Of a stretch of 64,000 bases of DNA, positions 22,638 to 33,735 are shown piece after piece (position 1 is the first letter of the stretch; each line of letters opens with the position of its first letter). The notes below the pieces were generated by a model. The model was not told the origin of the DNA. It searched no databases and saw only the letters and a list, made by a program, of their open reading frames with translations. The DNA is taken from contig NC_039358.1 in the NCBI RefSeq assembly GCF_003573695.1, forward strand, positions 230,467,560 through 230,531,559, in the 5' to 3' direction. Origin of the DNA: Papaver somniferum. Lineage: Eukaryota; Streptophyta; Magnoliopsida; Ranunculales; Papaveraceae. The translations under genes were made by a program, and so were the position numbers.

Positions 22638-24120
22638 ATGGATAGGCTAATCATCTTATATTCTCTAACACTAATCATACTTCTCTTCATCATCACGTTT
22701 CTGCCATCAACAAATGCAGCTACTTATAATGTTGCAGCATTTGGAGCAAAACCAGATGGAACGGATTCCACAAAACCTTTTCTACAAGCATGGACTCTAG
22801 CATGTAGTTCGGAAAAACCGGCAACCATGTGGATACCCCGAGGAACTTATTTACTCAAGAAAATAGCTTTTAGTGGTCCGTGTAGAAGTAAAAGAGTTAC
22901 AGTTCAAGTTGATGGGAAGATTCAGGCGCCTACAGATTTTTGGTTTGTTGGGAATTCTGGGAGTTGGATTTTGTTCCAGGGTATCGACGGTTTAACCATC
23001 AACGGTGGGATACTAGATGCACGAGGATCTCATTTGTGGAATTGTAGGAGATATGGTGCAAACTGCCCCCAAGGTGCTACGGTACGTATTTGTTTGTTAT
23101 AGTTATCTTTGACCCTCTGTATTCGCATATAATTCTCGATAATCCTGCGAAATTACATGACTTTTTGATGTTTATAAATGCAGTCGTTGTCACTAAGCAG
23201 TGTTAAAAATGGGATAGTCAATGGTCTGATATCAGTTGATAGCCAACGTGGTCATATGTCTATCAATGGTTGCAATAATTTGAGGGTTAGACGTGTGACT
23301 CTTATTGCACCTGATCAAAGCCCTAACACAGACGGCATAGATATACAAGCATCAACTGCTGTTACAATTGTCGATTCAAGCATCAGAACAGGAGATGATT
23401 GTATTGCGATTGGTCCTGGGACTAAAAATCTAATGGTACAGCGCGTCGGATGTGGACCTGGACATGGCATTAGGTACGCTTATATTAGACTTCATAATTG
23501 CATTAAAGTACAGAGACATGCTTGATAATTTTAACTCAAGTGGATTCATGTGTGATTGAATATGCAGTATTGGAAGTTTGGCCAGGAGTCCGAATGAAGC
23601 AGGCGTGGAAGGGATCACAGTAAAGGACGTAACCTTCACTGGATCTGATAATGGATTGCGGATTAAAACATGGCCAAAACCAAGCAGCAGTTTTGTAAAG
23701 AACGTTCTTTATCAAAATATCATTATGAATAATGTTCGAAATCCTATCATTATTGATCAAATATATTGCCCGGGAACCAACGGCTGCTCTAATCAGGTAA
23801 GAAACTAATCAGTTTGCTTTGCATGAATTGTTTGTTTCCTACTTATGTAGAAATTTTCGATTCTTATGTTTTGCATTTGTATTTGTCCCAACAATTAGAA
23901 TTCTGGAGTCAAGATTAGTGGAGTGACATACCAAAATGTACATGGAACATCTGCGACACCAATTGCTGTCAGATTTCATTGCAGTGCCACTACTCCGTGC
24001 AGTGGAATCAAATTATCCAATGTTAAACTCACTTATTCAAAGCAACCTGCAAAGTCCTTTTGTTCTAGTGCTACCGGAACATCACAAGGACAAGTCGCTC
24101 CACAAAGCTGTTTCTACTAA
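22638..24120 (+). CDS. polygalacturonase 3 (GH28), 4 exons
   Basis: Exons are 22638-23081, 23184-23473, 23568-23796 and 23899-24120, encoding 394 aa. A signal peptide (MDRLIILYSL and onward, ending NA) leads into a pectate-lyase-like beta-helix enzyme. Motifs are SPNTDGI (196-198), TGDDC (219-220), GHGISIGSL (His242) and RIKTW (276-278), so it should be active. Exon 1 is shorter than in the paralogues by three to four codons. It lacks the GR of PNGRTDS and part of the QAPP loop. It ends CFY rather than CF. Intron positions and phases equal those of the other two, showing descent from one four-exon gene. It is the third member of the head-to-tail cluster and has its own, more diverged promoter. 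Confidence 0.93.
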
Positions 24121-24211
24121 AAGTTCTCATTGGGTCTTACTAGAACTTTTACTCTACCTTTTTTTCAACCGATTTTAATTTCTACTTTACAAGTTGTATT
24201 GTATTGTATAT

Positions 24212-24346
24212 GATGAGCTGACCTGCTAGCAATGATGCTGAGTATGAGTTAGCAAAAGATTTTAATTTCTCCAGTACTAGTTGTGTTGTATTTTGTATGA
24301 TAAGCTGACCTGCTAGCACAATGCTGAGTATGAGTTAGCAAAAGAA
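24212..24346 (+). promoter_or_regulatory. conserved 3' flanking element, duplicated (copies 3 and 4)
   Basis: The block GCTGACCTGCTAGCA...GAGTATGAGTTAGCAAAAG occurs twice, at 24212-24258 and about 24293-24346. The second copy and its leader (TTTTAATTTCT...) repeat the first. Genes 1 and 2 have a single copy each, so the duplication arose after the gene copies separated. Confidence 0.45.
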
Positions 24347-24696
24347 TTTACCATTTTTAATTGATAAATTTAGGTAATTTTCCTTTTGGTGTTTGAGTTT
24401 TTCCCCAATTCAATATTAAATGACAGGCTAACACCGGGGTCTAAATCTGACTCGGTGAGAGTGAGTGAACTGTTTGACTCGAAAAAGTTGAGTTTTAGAT
24501 AATGTAGGCATTGGGGATAAGGGCATACATTAGGGTTTTGGATTTGGGAGTTTACATATAAATTACAACTCCTGATACAGATCTCTTTTATTTCTCACTC
24601 TCACTGAACTAAACAAAAACTTGCCGCCATCGTCTCTCTATGAATCTCTGTGATCTAAAACCTCTTTTCATTTTGATTTTCAATCTCTGTTACGAA
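24347..24696. other. intergenic DNA with possible transcript leader
   Basis: No reading frame is supported in this stretch. It ends in CT-rich DNA (TTTCTCACTCTCACTGAAC near 24590, CCATCGTCTCTCTATG near 24627) that looks like the 5' leader of the short frame starting at 24697. Confidence 0.3.
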
Positions 24697-25094
24697 ATGG
24701 ATGATTGGGATGATCCTCACACAATAAGAAGTACCAGCGTGCACTATGATTTCTCCTCTCAGAAATGGTATAAGCATTTTATGCTTGCTGAAATCTTGTG
24801 AGACTAGCTAGACAAGAAGAAGAGGACATTAGGAACGAAAAGGTGGTGCAATGTATAGAGCAACATCGACGGATTATCTCTCTTTGTATTTCGAGAAGTA
24901 TATGAGGAACCCAACTCAGCGGCCGGCGCCTGAAAATAGTCACTCTTCTTGTTTTATTTTATTCTTTAGTGAGTCAGAAATTAAAAATAAATCTAGATTT
25001 GAGTTTAGTTTAGTTAAAATGTTTGAGTTTCTAAAGATTGAATTACAGGTCATCAATTGTGTGTTTCTATTTCAGTAATTCCCATTGCATTATG
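24697..25094 (+). pseudogene. 5' fragment of an unidentified gene, interrupted by the copia insertion
   Basis: A CT-rich leader (24590-24690) precedes an ATG (24697) opening a 34-codon frame (MDDWDDPHTIRSTSVHYDFS). It stops at about 24800. Past the stop, another frame reads RLARQEEEDIRNEKVVQC, which looks coding, so a one-base lesion is likely. The copia element starts 300 bases later. I do not recognise the protein. It could also be a chance frame. Confidence 0.25.
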
Positions 25095-25128
25095 TATCAG
25101 CACACACACTGAAGTGGTGCAGGAATAG
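25095..25128 (+). repeat. copia 5' LTR, left piece
   Basis: This reads TATCAGCACACACACTGAAG and onward, matching the start of the intact LTR at 43728. It is interrupted at 25129 by the Tat element. The rest of the LTR resumes at 38859. Confidence 0.85.
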
Positions 25129-25835
25129 TGTAGTTGCATAAAACCACACACTACATCCAATGGTATAGTTAAAACTAAGTCAAGATGTTTAACAAACATA
25201 GACACAAAGATATACGTGGTTCGGTATGATTATCTACGTCCACGGGGTGAAAGGATGAATGTTATTATTTCTTTTCTTTGATTACAAGGTGTTCACTCCT
25301 TCTCAAATGGTGTAACTCTCAAACTCTCCTTCTCAAATATAGTGTAACTCTCAAACTCTCAAATGTAGTGCCTTCCTTCTGTCCTTTTCAACCTGCCTGT
25401 CTCTCTCGACCTGCCCTTATATTTATAGGCCAAGGTCGACATACAACAGAATTACAATGTTGGTCACATTACATCAATTTAGTTGTTCCCTATCGGACCT
25501 TCACTGCTCGCCCGACTTTCTGGTTTGACCGATAGTTCTTCACCCGAGGTCGAGTCTTAATCATTTGGTTAACACGATATCGCCCTTCTTTCTTCTCGTT
25601 CCTTTGTTTGACCATCTTCCTTCGTCTGACCGAGTGCTATCTGATTGTTCGCCCGACCTGTCAGAGGATAAGGGTCACGTCACATCTGATAACTATTAGA
25701 CCATCACGTCTGACCCACGTGATACCTCGCTCTTTGCGCCGTTTGGTTCTATCTTGTGCTTCGCCGCTCTTTGTTCTTTGGTGTATCACAACTTAGGATC
25801 TTGCCACCTAGCCCTGTGGATTATCTACACCTACA
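25129..25835 (-). repeat. Tat 3' LTR (sense orientation)
   Basis: Nearly identical to 38142-38858. It contains the LTR TATA region (TATATTTATAGG at about 25419). The adjacent polypurine tract, AAAGAAGGGGCATAAA on the minus strand, lies at 25836-25851. Confidence 0.9.
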
Positions 25836-25993
25836 TTTATGCCCCTTCTTTCGCTCGTGTGCTTGGCACGAGGGAAAGAAAATCGCTCCACCTTCCCACG
25901 TCCTCGAGCATGCCGAGAATTCCGCCATGCAGTCTCCCACTAATTCTCCATTTATGAATTGTAACCGTTGTTGTCGGTTGAGGCGCTGCACCC

Positions 25994-26003
25994 TATAAAT
26001 ACC
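25994..26003 (+). promoter_or_regulatory. TATA box of the antisense ORF in the Tat element
   Basis: This reads CTATAAATAC about 235 bases upstream of the ATG at 26233. It lies inside the element but outside the LTR and matches the antisense-ORF TATA box of the first Tat element. Confidence 0.5.
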
Positions 26004-26232
26004 TACCTTCATGTTCTCTTTCCTTTGCTCGCCATTTTTCAGAGAAACCAAGTGTTGTTCTTCTTTTTTCTTTTCCTCCCACTTTACCGACGCCATTAAT
26101 TCCGGTGATTCTCTTATCTTCTCCGTCTTCGGCTTTGTTGTTTTTGTTGGTGAGGTTTGCGACAGTCGTGGTTAGTTCTTCATTTTGCTTCTCTCTTCAC
26201 CAACGTTCGTATCTCTACGTTCGCTTTCTTCC

Positions 26233-29200
26233 ATGGCTACTTCTTCTCCGTCAATGACTGAAAATAGGTGTGTAACTGATACCTTCTCCGAAGGCGATGT
26301 TGTTTCTCTTGATTCCCTATTTTGGATTGAGAGTCCTTCTCATCACGATTATCGTCACTAGTAGAAAAGTGACATTTAGTAACAGTTCAAACTTTTATAA
26401 AGTAACAGTTCGTAAAATGCATGTTACTAAATGTTAGATAGTTAAATAACAGTAACACTTTTCGTAAGAACTGTTACATAATGTCATCCAGGTTGTATAC
26501 TGTAACTTTTTTTATAGTAAGTGTTACTATATACCCAAGTTACTGTAACATATTTCGTATGTCGACATTACCATTACATTTCTTTAAACCAACTGTTATT
26601 ATATACCTATGTTACCGTAACATATTTAATATGTCACCGTAGTTGGCATTATCGTAACATTTTTAAAACTAAATGTTACTATATATCTATGTTACTGCGA
26701 CATGTTTAATAGGTTACCATAGTTGACATTATCGTGACATTTCTGTAAATTATTTTTTTGTATAACTAGTTTTTGGGTATCCAGTTCAAAAAATAACTAC
26801 TTATGGACTAACATTAATTTAACATCTTGATTTAGTTCTAAGCACGAGAGCTATCCATGGCTCGTACTGATGGTTACCTAAGGTTTGAGAAAAAATCAAA
26901 TATAATACAAAATAATAAACAAGTTCTAAAAATATGTAGGAATATTAAAAATATAAATTGTGTTGTAGTTGCGTGGTGTGACGACGAAGGTGGTGGAGGT
27001 ATACTTTACTGTCTAATGAGAGTAAATATTTTATTTGGATAACATTAAACAAAAGGAAAACATGAAAGAGTGGTTCAAGAGTTATAATTAATGCAATAGG
27101 TCTCAAGGTCGAATCTTGTGAAGTGTACTTTTATAAAATTTATATTTCATGTCCAAGAAGACCAACTCATGGTAGTGGACGTGGCGTACATGGTGGTTAC
27201 GGTTGTGGAGATGCTAGTGTTGATGGTTGTGGCAGTGCTGGTGGTGGAGGTAGTGGTGGCGCTAGTGGTGGATGTGATGGTAGTCAATAAAAACTGTCAG
27301 TTTTTATGACAGTTTCAATAAAAACTGTTACGGTTACTCAAACAATAGCAACAGTTTGTTCCCAAACATGTTACAATAAACCGCTAACGGTAATGGTTTT
27401 ATGTAAAATAGTTACAGTAGAAATTATTCAGTAACATATATTTTATAAAGTGTTACTGAAAACTACCAACAGTAATAGTTTTAAAATTTATGAGTCATTT
27501 TTCAATAGCCTTTCCGTAACAGGTTTTATAAACTTTCCGTAACAGGGGCTTTAGTAACACCGCAGAAAAAACTAAAACTGTTACTAAAATAATACAGTAA
27601 CAGTTTTTAACTGTTACGGATCATCATTTTTCTACTAGTGCGTGCTATGAATTCCCTTTTTCCTGATGATTCTCCCTCTTTTTCATGTAGGGATGATAAG
27701 AGAGTCTCCAAAGACTTGTCTGATGATGAGTTTATTGAACAGTTGAAGGAAGAATTCGGTCTTCAAAACTATGAAGTGACCCTAGTCTCGGGCCAAACGG
27801 GTGTGTTGAAGAAGACCGATATCGATAAGCATGAGCAGTCGTCCGAGGCGGTCATCGTCACTCGTGGGCAGTTGGAACTTGGCCTTCGCTTTCCTCTATA
27901 CAACCCTGCGAGCCCTTTCTACTATGAGGTATTGTCGCAGCTTCGTCCTTATCGGGCCTTGACTCAGTGGAATAGCAACACTTTTCGTATGATGAATGAG
28001 TGGATATATCGAGGAGAGGGTCGTGGATCTACGGCCGATTGGTCGTCCTATAAGCCTGGAGACGCTCCCGATTACACTTCTGCGAATTTTATCGTGAACT
28101 ACCGGAGCGGGACAGCTACCAATGGCGACCTTGCTAGTTTTGCTGCTAGCCCTCACCATCAGAAATCTATGCCCGAGGGTGTTGACAGATTGATGCTAGA
28201 TGCTGATCCCCTTGGTAAATGTTCCAACAAGCGTTCTCGCCACACCAATGACCCGTAATGGGACCGAGTTCCACTTCCTGTTCGCGGCCAAATTTTGCAT
28301 CGTAGATTTCCTCCTCCTCAATTTCCTGCAGAGCCTTATCCATTATGGGTGATTAACGATGATAAGGTATGTTGCTTTCTTTCCACTTTCCTTCGTTCCT
28401 GCTGTATCGGCTTAGTGTATTGATTACTTTCTTGTCGCAGGTTAAGCCTCAGAGCGATTCTACTAAATCGGCTTCTATTTCCAAGAAGAGGAGAGCTGGC
28501 ACAAGGGTCGAGGAAGACCAGGGGAAGGTAACAAACATATAGCTTTTATCCTAAGTACATGTACTTTCCCCGGTTTTTTGCCTTCACGTGTTCTGACGCT
28601 GAAACTCGTGTAGAAACTTCCTACGCGCGAGGATGAAGATGTTGGAGGGTCCGATACTGTTGGTGGTGAAGGTTTGGTTCCAAGTCGTAATCCTCCTCAG
28701 GGGAAGGTGGCGGCGAAGGGAGTGTTGCTGAAAAGCTCGGACATTGTGATCGACATCCCCGATCAAGATGATGAGGACGATATATTTGGGGACGAGCAGC
28801 TATTTGATGAGGATTCTGGTGGTCAGAAGGAAGGGAGGTTCATGTGGAAAATGCTATTGTGACTCCAATCGTACATGCTGGAGCTCAGGGGCCGACCCAA
28901 ACATCGCTCCAAAAGCTTCCCCAGAAGGATGTTGGGTCTTCCTCGGGTGTTCAGACATCCTTTACCATATCGGGCCCTATTTGTGATTCTCTTGGCGCAT
29001 TACACTCGGAGGAGTTTGGCTCCTATACTGATGAGCAGATGATTGTTGTCGTGCCCCTGTATCATGACATTTCTTTGGTCATTGATAATCTGGTAAGTGG
29101 TTTGTTTGAATTCTTCCTTTTGATGTTATCGGGCCTTACTAATCTCGTCTTTGGATGGAATTTGTAGGCGTTGAATCGGTCGAGGTTGGAGGCTGCACTC

Positions 29201-30376
29201 CGCCGACAAGAGATTAGGAAGTTGGAGGCTGCTCTTCAGCGGGAGAAGGAACGATCTCGTGATCTGGAGATCAAACTCGCCGATGCGCAAGGTATATTGT
29301 TTACATATTTGTGTTGATTGAGTTCTTCGTACCAGTGTCCTGAGTCAATTATTGTTCTTCTAGCCGAAATATCTAGTATAAATATAGACACTTCTTCGGA
29401 GTATAGGCTTATGAAGAGAAAATGAGATATCGAGAAAGATTATGTGGAGAATCTTCGACAACGAATTTCCAATAAGGATGGGAAGATATACCGACATGAG
29501 GACGAGATCCAGCAACTTCAAGAGGAATTGGACATATATCGCCTGTTTGAGTATGTCCCCGAGGAGATAGATAACTTACGGGATCTCTTGGGCATATTTC
29601 AAAGACTTGCTGGTGATAAAACTTTACTAGCCGATAATCTGGAGAGTCAAAATGGTTCCCTTAGGCTTCAAAATCGAGATCTTCATGAAGATCGGCGACA
29701 AATTTTGAAGGAAAAAGCTGTGGCCGAACAGTCCAACCGAGATCTTCTTGAAAGGACCAAGGGTTTCGATAAGCTGTCCAGGGACCTAGAGTGGACCCAA
29801 GCCAAGTTATCGATGCTACAGTTGTCCTATAATCGTCAGAGGGCCGAGTGGAGTGATCACAAGAAATATTGCCCTTCGAATGAATTCAATGGACAATACT
29901 ATAATGAGTTAACTTTGAAGCTTTCTAAGGCCGAGGATGAGTTGTCCAAGTATGTGGAGTCGTTAGAATCTGTGTTGTCAACCCTATCAGGTCTCTGGAG
30001 TGCATGCTTGGGTGGCCTTAAGACTGAGTTAATTTGTTGTTTTTACTCCGTGTTCTGCTATATTCCGTGTTTAACATACTTATAATGTTTTGTTGCAGCC
30101 GATCAAGGTCGTGCTAAGGATCTGGATCGAGACGTGCACAACCTCGGGAAAGAGGAGGAGCAATGGAAGAAGGATGAAGGAGAGACGAAGGTTAAGCTCC
30201 AAGCCGCCGAGTCGATGTCCGAGCAGCTTTCTCAGCAGATTGTGGACGAGAGAAACGCTCATCAGAGCGAGCTTGCTAAGGCGATCAAGGACGGTGTAAA
30301 CGAGTACATCGCGCAAAAGCGCCGCGAGTTTTCTCAGATGAAGGGAGGGTCCGGTGTTGTTCCACCCAGGAGTTGA
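26233..30376 (+). pseudogene. antisense accessory ORF of Tat element, split by CACTA
   Basis: The ATG at 26233 opens 41 codons up to the CACTA insertion (26356-27640). The frame resumes exactly after the duplicated CGT. The segment at 27644-28255 holds GQLELGLRFPLYNPASPF, the Transposase_28-like signature shared with the first Tat element. TAA at 28256 is in frame, and coding continues directly behind it (WDRVPLPVRG) to a donor after NDDK (about 28366), so it is a nonsense mutation. Further exons are 28441-28526, a basic and acidic linker (28614-28860), and coiled-coil blocks (29168-29290, 29444-30000, 30100-30373) ending GVVPPRS. The role is unknown. Its orientation opposes gag-pol. Confidence 0.65.
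26356..27640. mobile_element. non-autonomous CACTA (En/Spm-type) DNA transposon
   Basis: The ends are CACTAGTAGAAAA and TTTTCTACTAGTG, perfect 13-bp terminal inverted repeats starting with CACTA. The flanking 3-bp duplication is CGT (26353-26355 and 27641-27643). Length is 1285 bp. Subterminal regions (26377-26750 and 27290-27620) are packed with GTTAC/GTAAC-type motifs such as AACTGTTAC in both orientations, as expected for transposase binding sites. The middle carries a GGTGGT-rich block (about 26974-27285) and no transposase, so mobility would need a partner element. Confidence 0.95.
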
Positions 30377-30911
30377 TCACGCCTTTTGTAGTGCTGCGCC
30401 ACTAATTTTCCCTTTGTTGCGGGTTGTAATTCGTTTGAACACTTTTCCCATGCTTCTTTGAACAATTTCTTTAAATGGGGTGTTGCGTCGTTAAGCCTGC
30501 TTTTCCTTTTCTATTTTCCTTGACAATTTCCGCCTTTTTATTGTGTTGACAATTCTCTTGATAATTTCGGCCTTATCTTGTTGTTTATGTTACGCACCTG
30601 CATTTGATGTCACATGTATTGGTTATTAGTGCCTTTTCTGTCGAACACACTCAACAAGGAGGGTCATTGGGCCCGACGCCATGTCCTAGACGAGGTATCT
30701 CATCATTATCTTTTAGGTTTAGTGGAAGGGTTATAGTCGCCCTAGGTCTAGGTCCGATAATCCAGAGTGGTTATCGATCAACCAACTCGGGCAAGTGGTC
30801 ACGGCAACCTGCGATGGGGGTAACCTTTCAGATGTAAGTAGATTACCTAGCTGAGAAGAAATCGTATCTTAACAACCTTTGGTATCTGGCTTCCAACCAC
30901 CAGTACCCTTA
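30377..30911. other. non-coding internal region of the Tat element
   Basis: The interval lies between the end of the antisense ORF and the 59-bp tandem repeats. An open frame at 30604-30837 shows no domain. I see nothing else in it. Confidence 0.4.
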
Positions 30912-31147
30912 GGCTACCTCGGTACTTGCACACTGCCACTGCCCCGAGTATCGAATAGCCAGTCGACTGAAAGTCACCTCGGCACTTCCACACTGGATTT
31001 GCCCTGAGTACGAATGACCATTCGAGTGTAAGTCACCTCGGCACTTCCTCACTGGCTTTGCCCCGAGTACGAATGACCATTCGAGTGTAAGTCACCTCGG
31101 CACTTCCTCACTTGCTTTTCCCTGAGTACGAATGACCATTGGTCGCT
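30912..31147. repeat. 59-bp tandem repeat in the Tat element
   Basis: Four copies start at 30912 (diverged), 30971, 31030 and 31089. The core is AAGTCACCTCGGCACTTCC, then CCGAGTACGAATGACCATTC. They lie between integrase and the antisense ORF, where Retand-like elements are known to carry tandem repeats. Confidence 0.85.
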
Positions 31148-31222
31148 CATGTCATATTTCCTACCCCTCGTGGTTTTAAAGAAATAAATGACAAGTATGT
31201 TTACCTGTTTCCCTCGAACCCC

Positions 31223-32281
31223 TCATGGGTAATAGAGTTTCAGATGTTGAGCATTCCACGGTTTTAACTCGGGTTTGCCGTCTGGTTTGAGTAATCGATA
31301 AGCTCCCTCGCTAGCTTTAGACACGATTGTGTATGGTCCTCCCCACCTTTCCGCTAGTTTACCTTCCTTTTTGTCATGTTCCCAATCGGCTAGATATTTC
31401 AACACTAACTTCCCCGGTTGAAACTCTCTTGGTCGAACTCGTTTGTTGTATTCTTGTTGTAATCTCCTTTGGTAATTCTCCATTTCTTGCAACGCCATTT
31501 CCCTTGTTTCCTCCAAGTCATCGAGCTTGGCCAATATTAGATCTGTCGATATGTTTCGCCTCCAGGCTTCAGTTCTTGTGGTGGGTATCATTGCTTCAGT
31601 TAGTAGTATCACTTCGGTCCCATAGGTCAGCATGAAAGGTGATAGCCCTGTTGCTTCCCTTCGAGTGGTTCGATAGGCCCATAAAACATTGTAGAGTTCT
31701 TCGCACCAATTACCGTATTCTCCATCTAATTTTTTCTTCATATTGTCGGCGATAGTTTTTTTTATGATCTCGGCCTGCCCATTACTTTGAGGGTATATGG
31801 GGGTAGCCTTGCTTTTTCTGATGTTGTAGGTGTTAAATAGTAGGTCGATATTTTCTCCCTGGAGCTGTTTTCCATTATCCGAGAAGATGGCCGCGGGTAC
31901 TCCGAAACGACATATGATGTGCTCCCAAATGAACCTGAAGACGTCCTTGTCACGGATATGTCTTAGTGGTGTCGCCTCCACCCATTTAGTGAAGTCATCC
32001 GTTGCTACTTTTAAGTATTTTCTCTGCCACGATCTCACATGTAATGGTCCCACGATATCGATCCCCCACTTTGCGAAGAGCCAGGGGCTTACTACCGAGT
32101 TTAGGGTTATTGAAGGTGCATGTAACTTCTTACCAAACCGCTGGCATTGTTCGCAAGCTTGCGCTATTTGTTTTGCATCATCATTCATATACGGCCAGAA
32201 GTATCCCATAGTTTTCGCTCTCGCTGACAGACTTCGTCCCGAGCTGTGATTTCCGGCTGCTCCATACTGTAGTTCATTCAA
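31223..32281 (-). CDS. Tat element integrase
   Basis: This open frame of 352 codons carries the end of the zinc-binding domain (CEQCQRFG) and the catalytic core. The D-D-E residues are in KWGIDIVGPL, FSDNGKQLQG and SNGQAEIIKKT. The C-terminal region includes GKLAERWGGPYTI and KPWNAQHLKLYYP. It inserts the cDNA copy into the genome as part of the Gag-Pol polyprotein. The start at 32281 is simply where the open frame begins after a lesion: the preceding RNase H/linker part is in other frames. By itself this domain looks intact. Confidence 0.85.
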   Translation of the reverse strand: MNELQYGAAGNHSSGRSLSARAKTMGYFWPYMNDDAKQIAQACEQCQRFGKKLHAPSITLNSVVSPWLFAKWGIDIVGPLHVRSWQRKYLKVATDDFTKWVEATPLRHIRDKDVFRFIWEHIICRFGVPAAIFSDNGKQLQGENIDLLFNTYNIRKSKATPIYPQSNGQAEIIKKTIADNMKKKLDGEYGNWCEELYNVLWAYRTTRREATGLSPFMLTYGTEVILLTEAMIPTTRTEAWRRNISTDLILAKLDDLEETREMALQEMENYQRRLQQEYNKRVRPREFQPGKLVLKYLADWEHDKKEGKLAERWGGPYTIVSKASEGAYRLLKPDGKPELKPWNAQHLKLYYP

Positions 32282-32404
32282 GATTGTCTGTCCTTCTTCC
32301 TTACTTAAGCATCTTAAGAGTGGTCCAAGGTATGTTTTCCTGTATTGGATTCCGTCTCTTAGCTCGTAAGCGGCCGATTTGCTTTTTACTTTGTTGATCT
32401 CAGG

Positions 32405-33735
32405 TCACCCCTTGGGCAACTCGGCTGTGTCCAAGTACGAATGAATCGGCTTTCTCCAATCTCCGTCCGGATATCTGTTGTTCTTGTTGATAGCCACGTC
32501 GACATGCACCGTGGGTATCTCTGGTATAGATGGGGGGAGGAGTCTCATGACACGAATACCCTCCAAACTTGGGTCTGTGAGCTGGGATGCAATATATGCC
32601 AATGCGTCCGAGTGTCGATTATCTTTTCTGCATATGTGGCGAAATTTGATGTCGGGATCTGTTCGATATAGAATTGGGCGAGATTCCAGTACTTCTGCAA
32701 AATCGGGTCGTGGATGGCGTATTTTCTTATGATTTGTCGGATCACCAACTGCGAGTCGCTAGTTAGTCCTACATCTTGTAAGCCCATCTCGACGATTAAT
32801 CTCAGGGCGTGAATGGCAGCTTCGTACTCGATGATGTTGTTTGTCGCCTTAAATTCCAATCTAAACGAATGGACCATTTTTCGTCCCTTTGGTGTGGTAA
32901 AGACTATCCCAAGTCCTGATCCATCTTTGTTCGACGCTCCATCGACGAATACTTCCCAACGTGTTGGGCTGCTTGCTTCGATTAAGTCGGCCGGGTCTTC
33001 TCGATCTACTTCCATTCCGGGTATGTCCTCGACCTCATCTTTGTCGCTTAGTGGAAAATCTACCAAGAAATCTGCCACTACTTGTGCCTTCACTGTTGTC
33101 CTCATTTCGTAGAAAACATTGAACTTTTTAAATATGCGCCCCCATTTGGAGATCCTTCCAGATCGTCCTGCATTGTCCAGTACCGCCTCAATAGGTGATT
33201 TTGTGAGCACACGGATCCGATGGGCTTGGAAATACGTCCTTAGCTTCAGGGTGGCGAAACCTAGCGCTAGAATCATCTGTTCCATCCTTGTATAATTTTT
33301 CTCGGCCGGACTTAATGTTTTGTTAATGAAGTAAACAGGCTTTTCCTCGCTCCCTTCATTTCGAACTAAGACTGCATTGATAGCATATGAAGTTGCTCCG
33401 AGGTATAATATGAGGACCTCCGATGGGTCGGGTCTTTGTAAAACCGGAAGACTTGAAAGATGTAGCTTGATATTCTGAAACGCCTCCTCACAGGCGTCCG
33501 TCCATTTAAATTTCTCTCCCTTTTTAAGAGTGCTAAAGAAATCCTTGCATTTGTCGGACAACCGAGATATGAATCGCCCAATGCTGCTATACTTCCGTTC
33601 AGCTGTTGTACGTATTTTGTTGTGACTGGTGGCGGTATCTCGAGGATGGCTCTGACTTTCTCGAGATTCGCTTCTATCCCCTTTGGAGTGATGATATATC
33701 CCAAAAATTTGCCCGATGTGAGCCAAAAATCGCAT
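32405..33735 (-). pseudogene. Tat element RNase H region (frameshifted)
   Basis: The frame first covers the reverse transcriptase connection (FISRLSDKCKDFF, GEKFKWTDACEEAFQNIK), then a second RNase H-like part (RWEVFVDGASNKDGSGLGIV, TNNIIEYEAA, LTSDSQLVIRQ). Frame changes occur at about 33590, joining to the reverse transcriptase, and about 32610, after which the protein continues as ALAYIASQLTDPSLEGIR to 32405. Two RNase H-like modules in a row fit the Tat lineage, which carries a dual RNase H. The product would degrade the RNA strand during cDNA synthesis. Confidence 0.75.

Noticed and set aside
27118..27309. Val/Met-rich open frame
   Set aside because: It is translation of the GGTGGT-rich low-complexity block inside the CACTA element.
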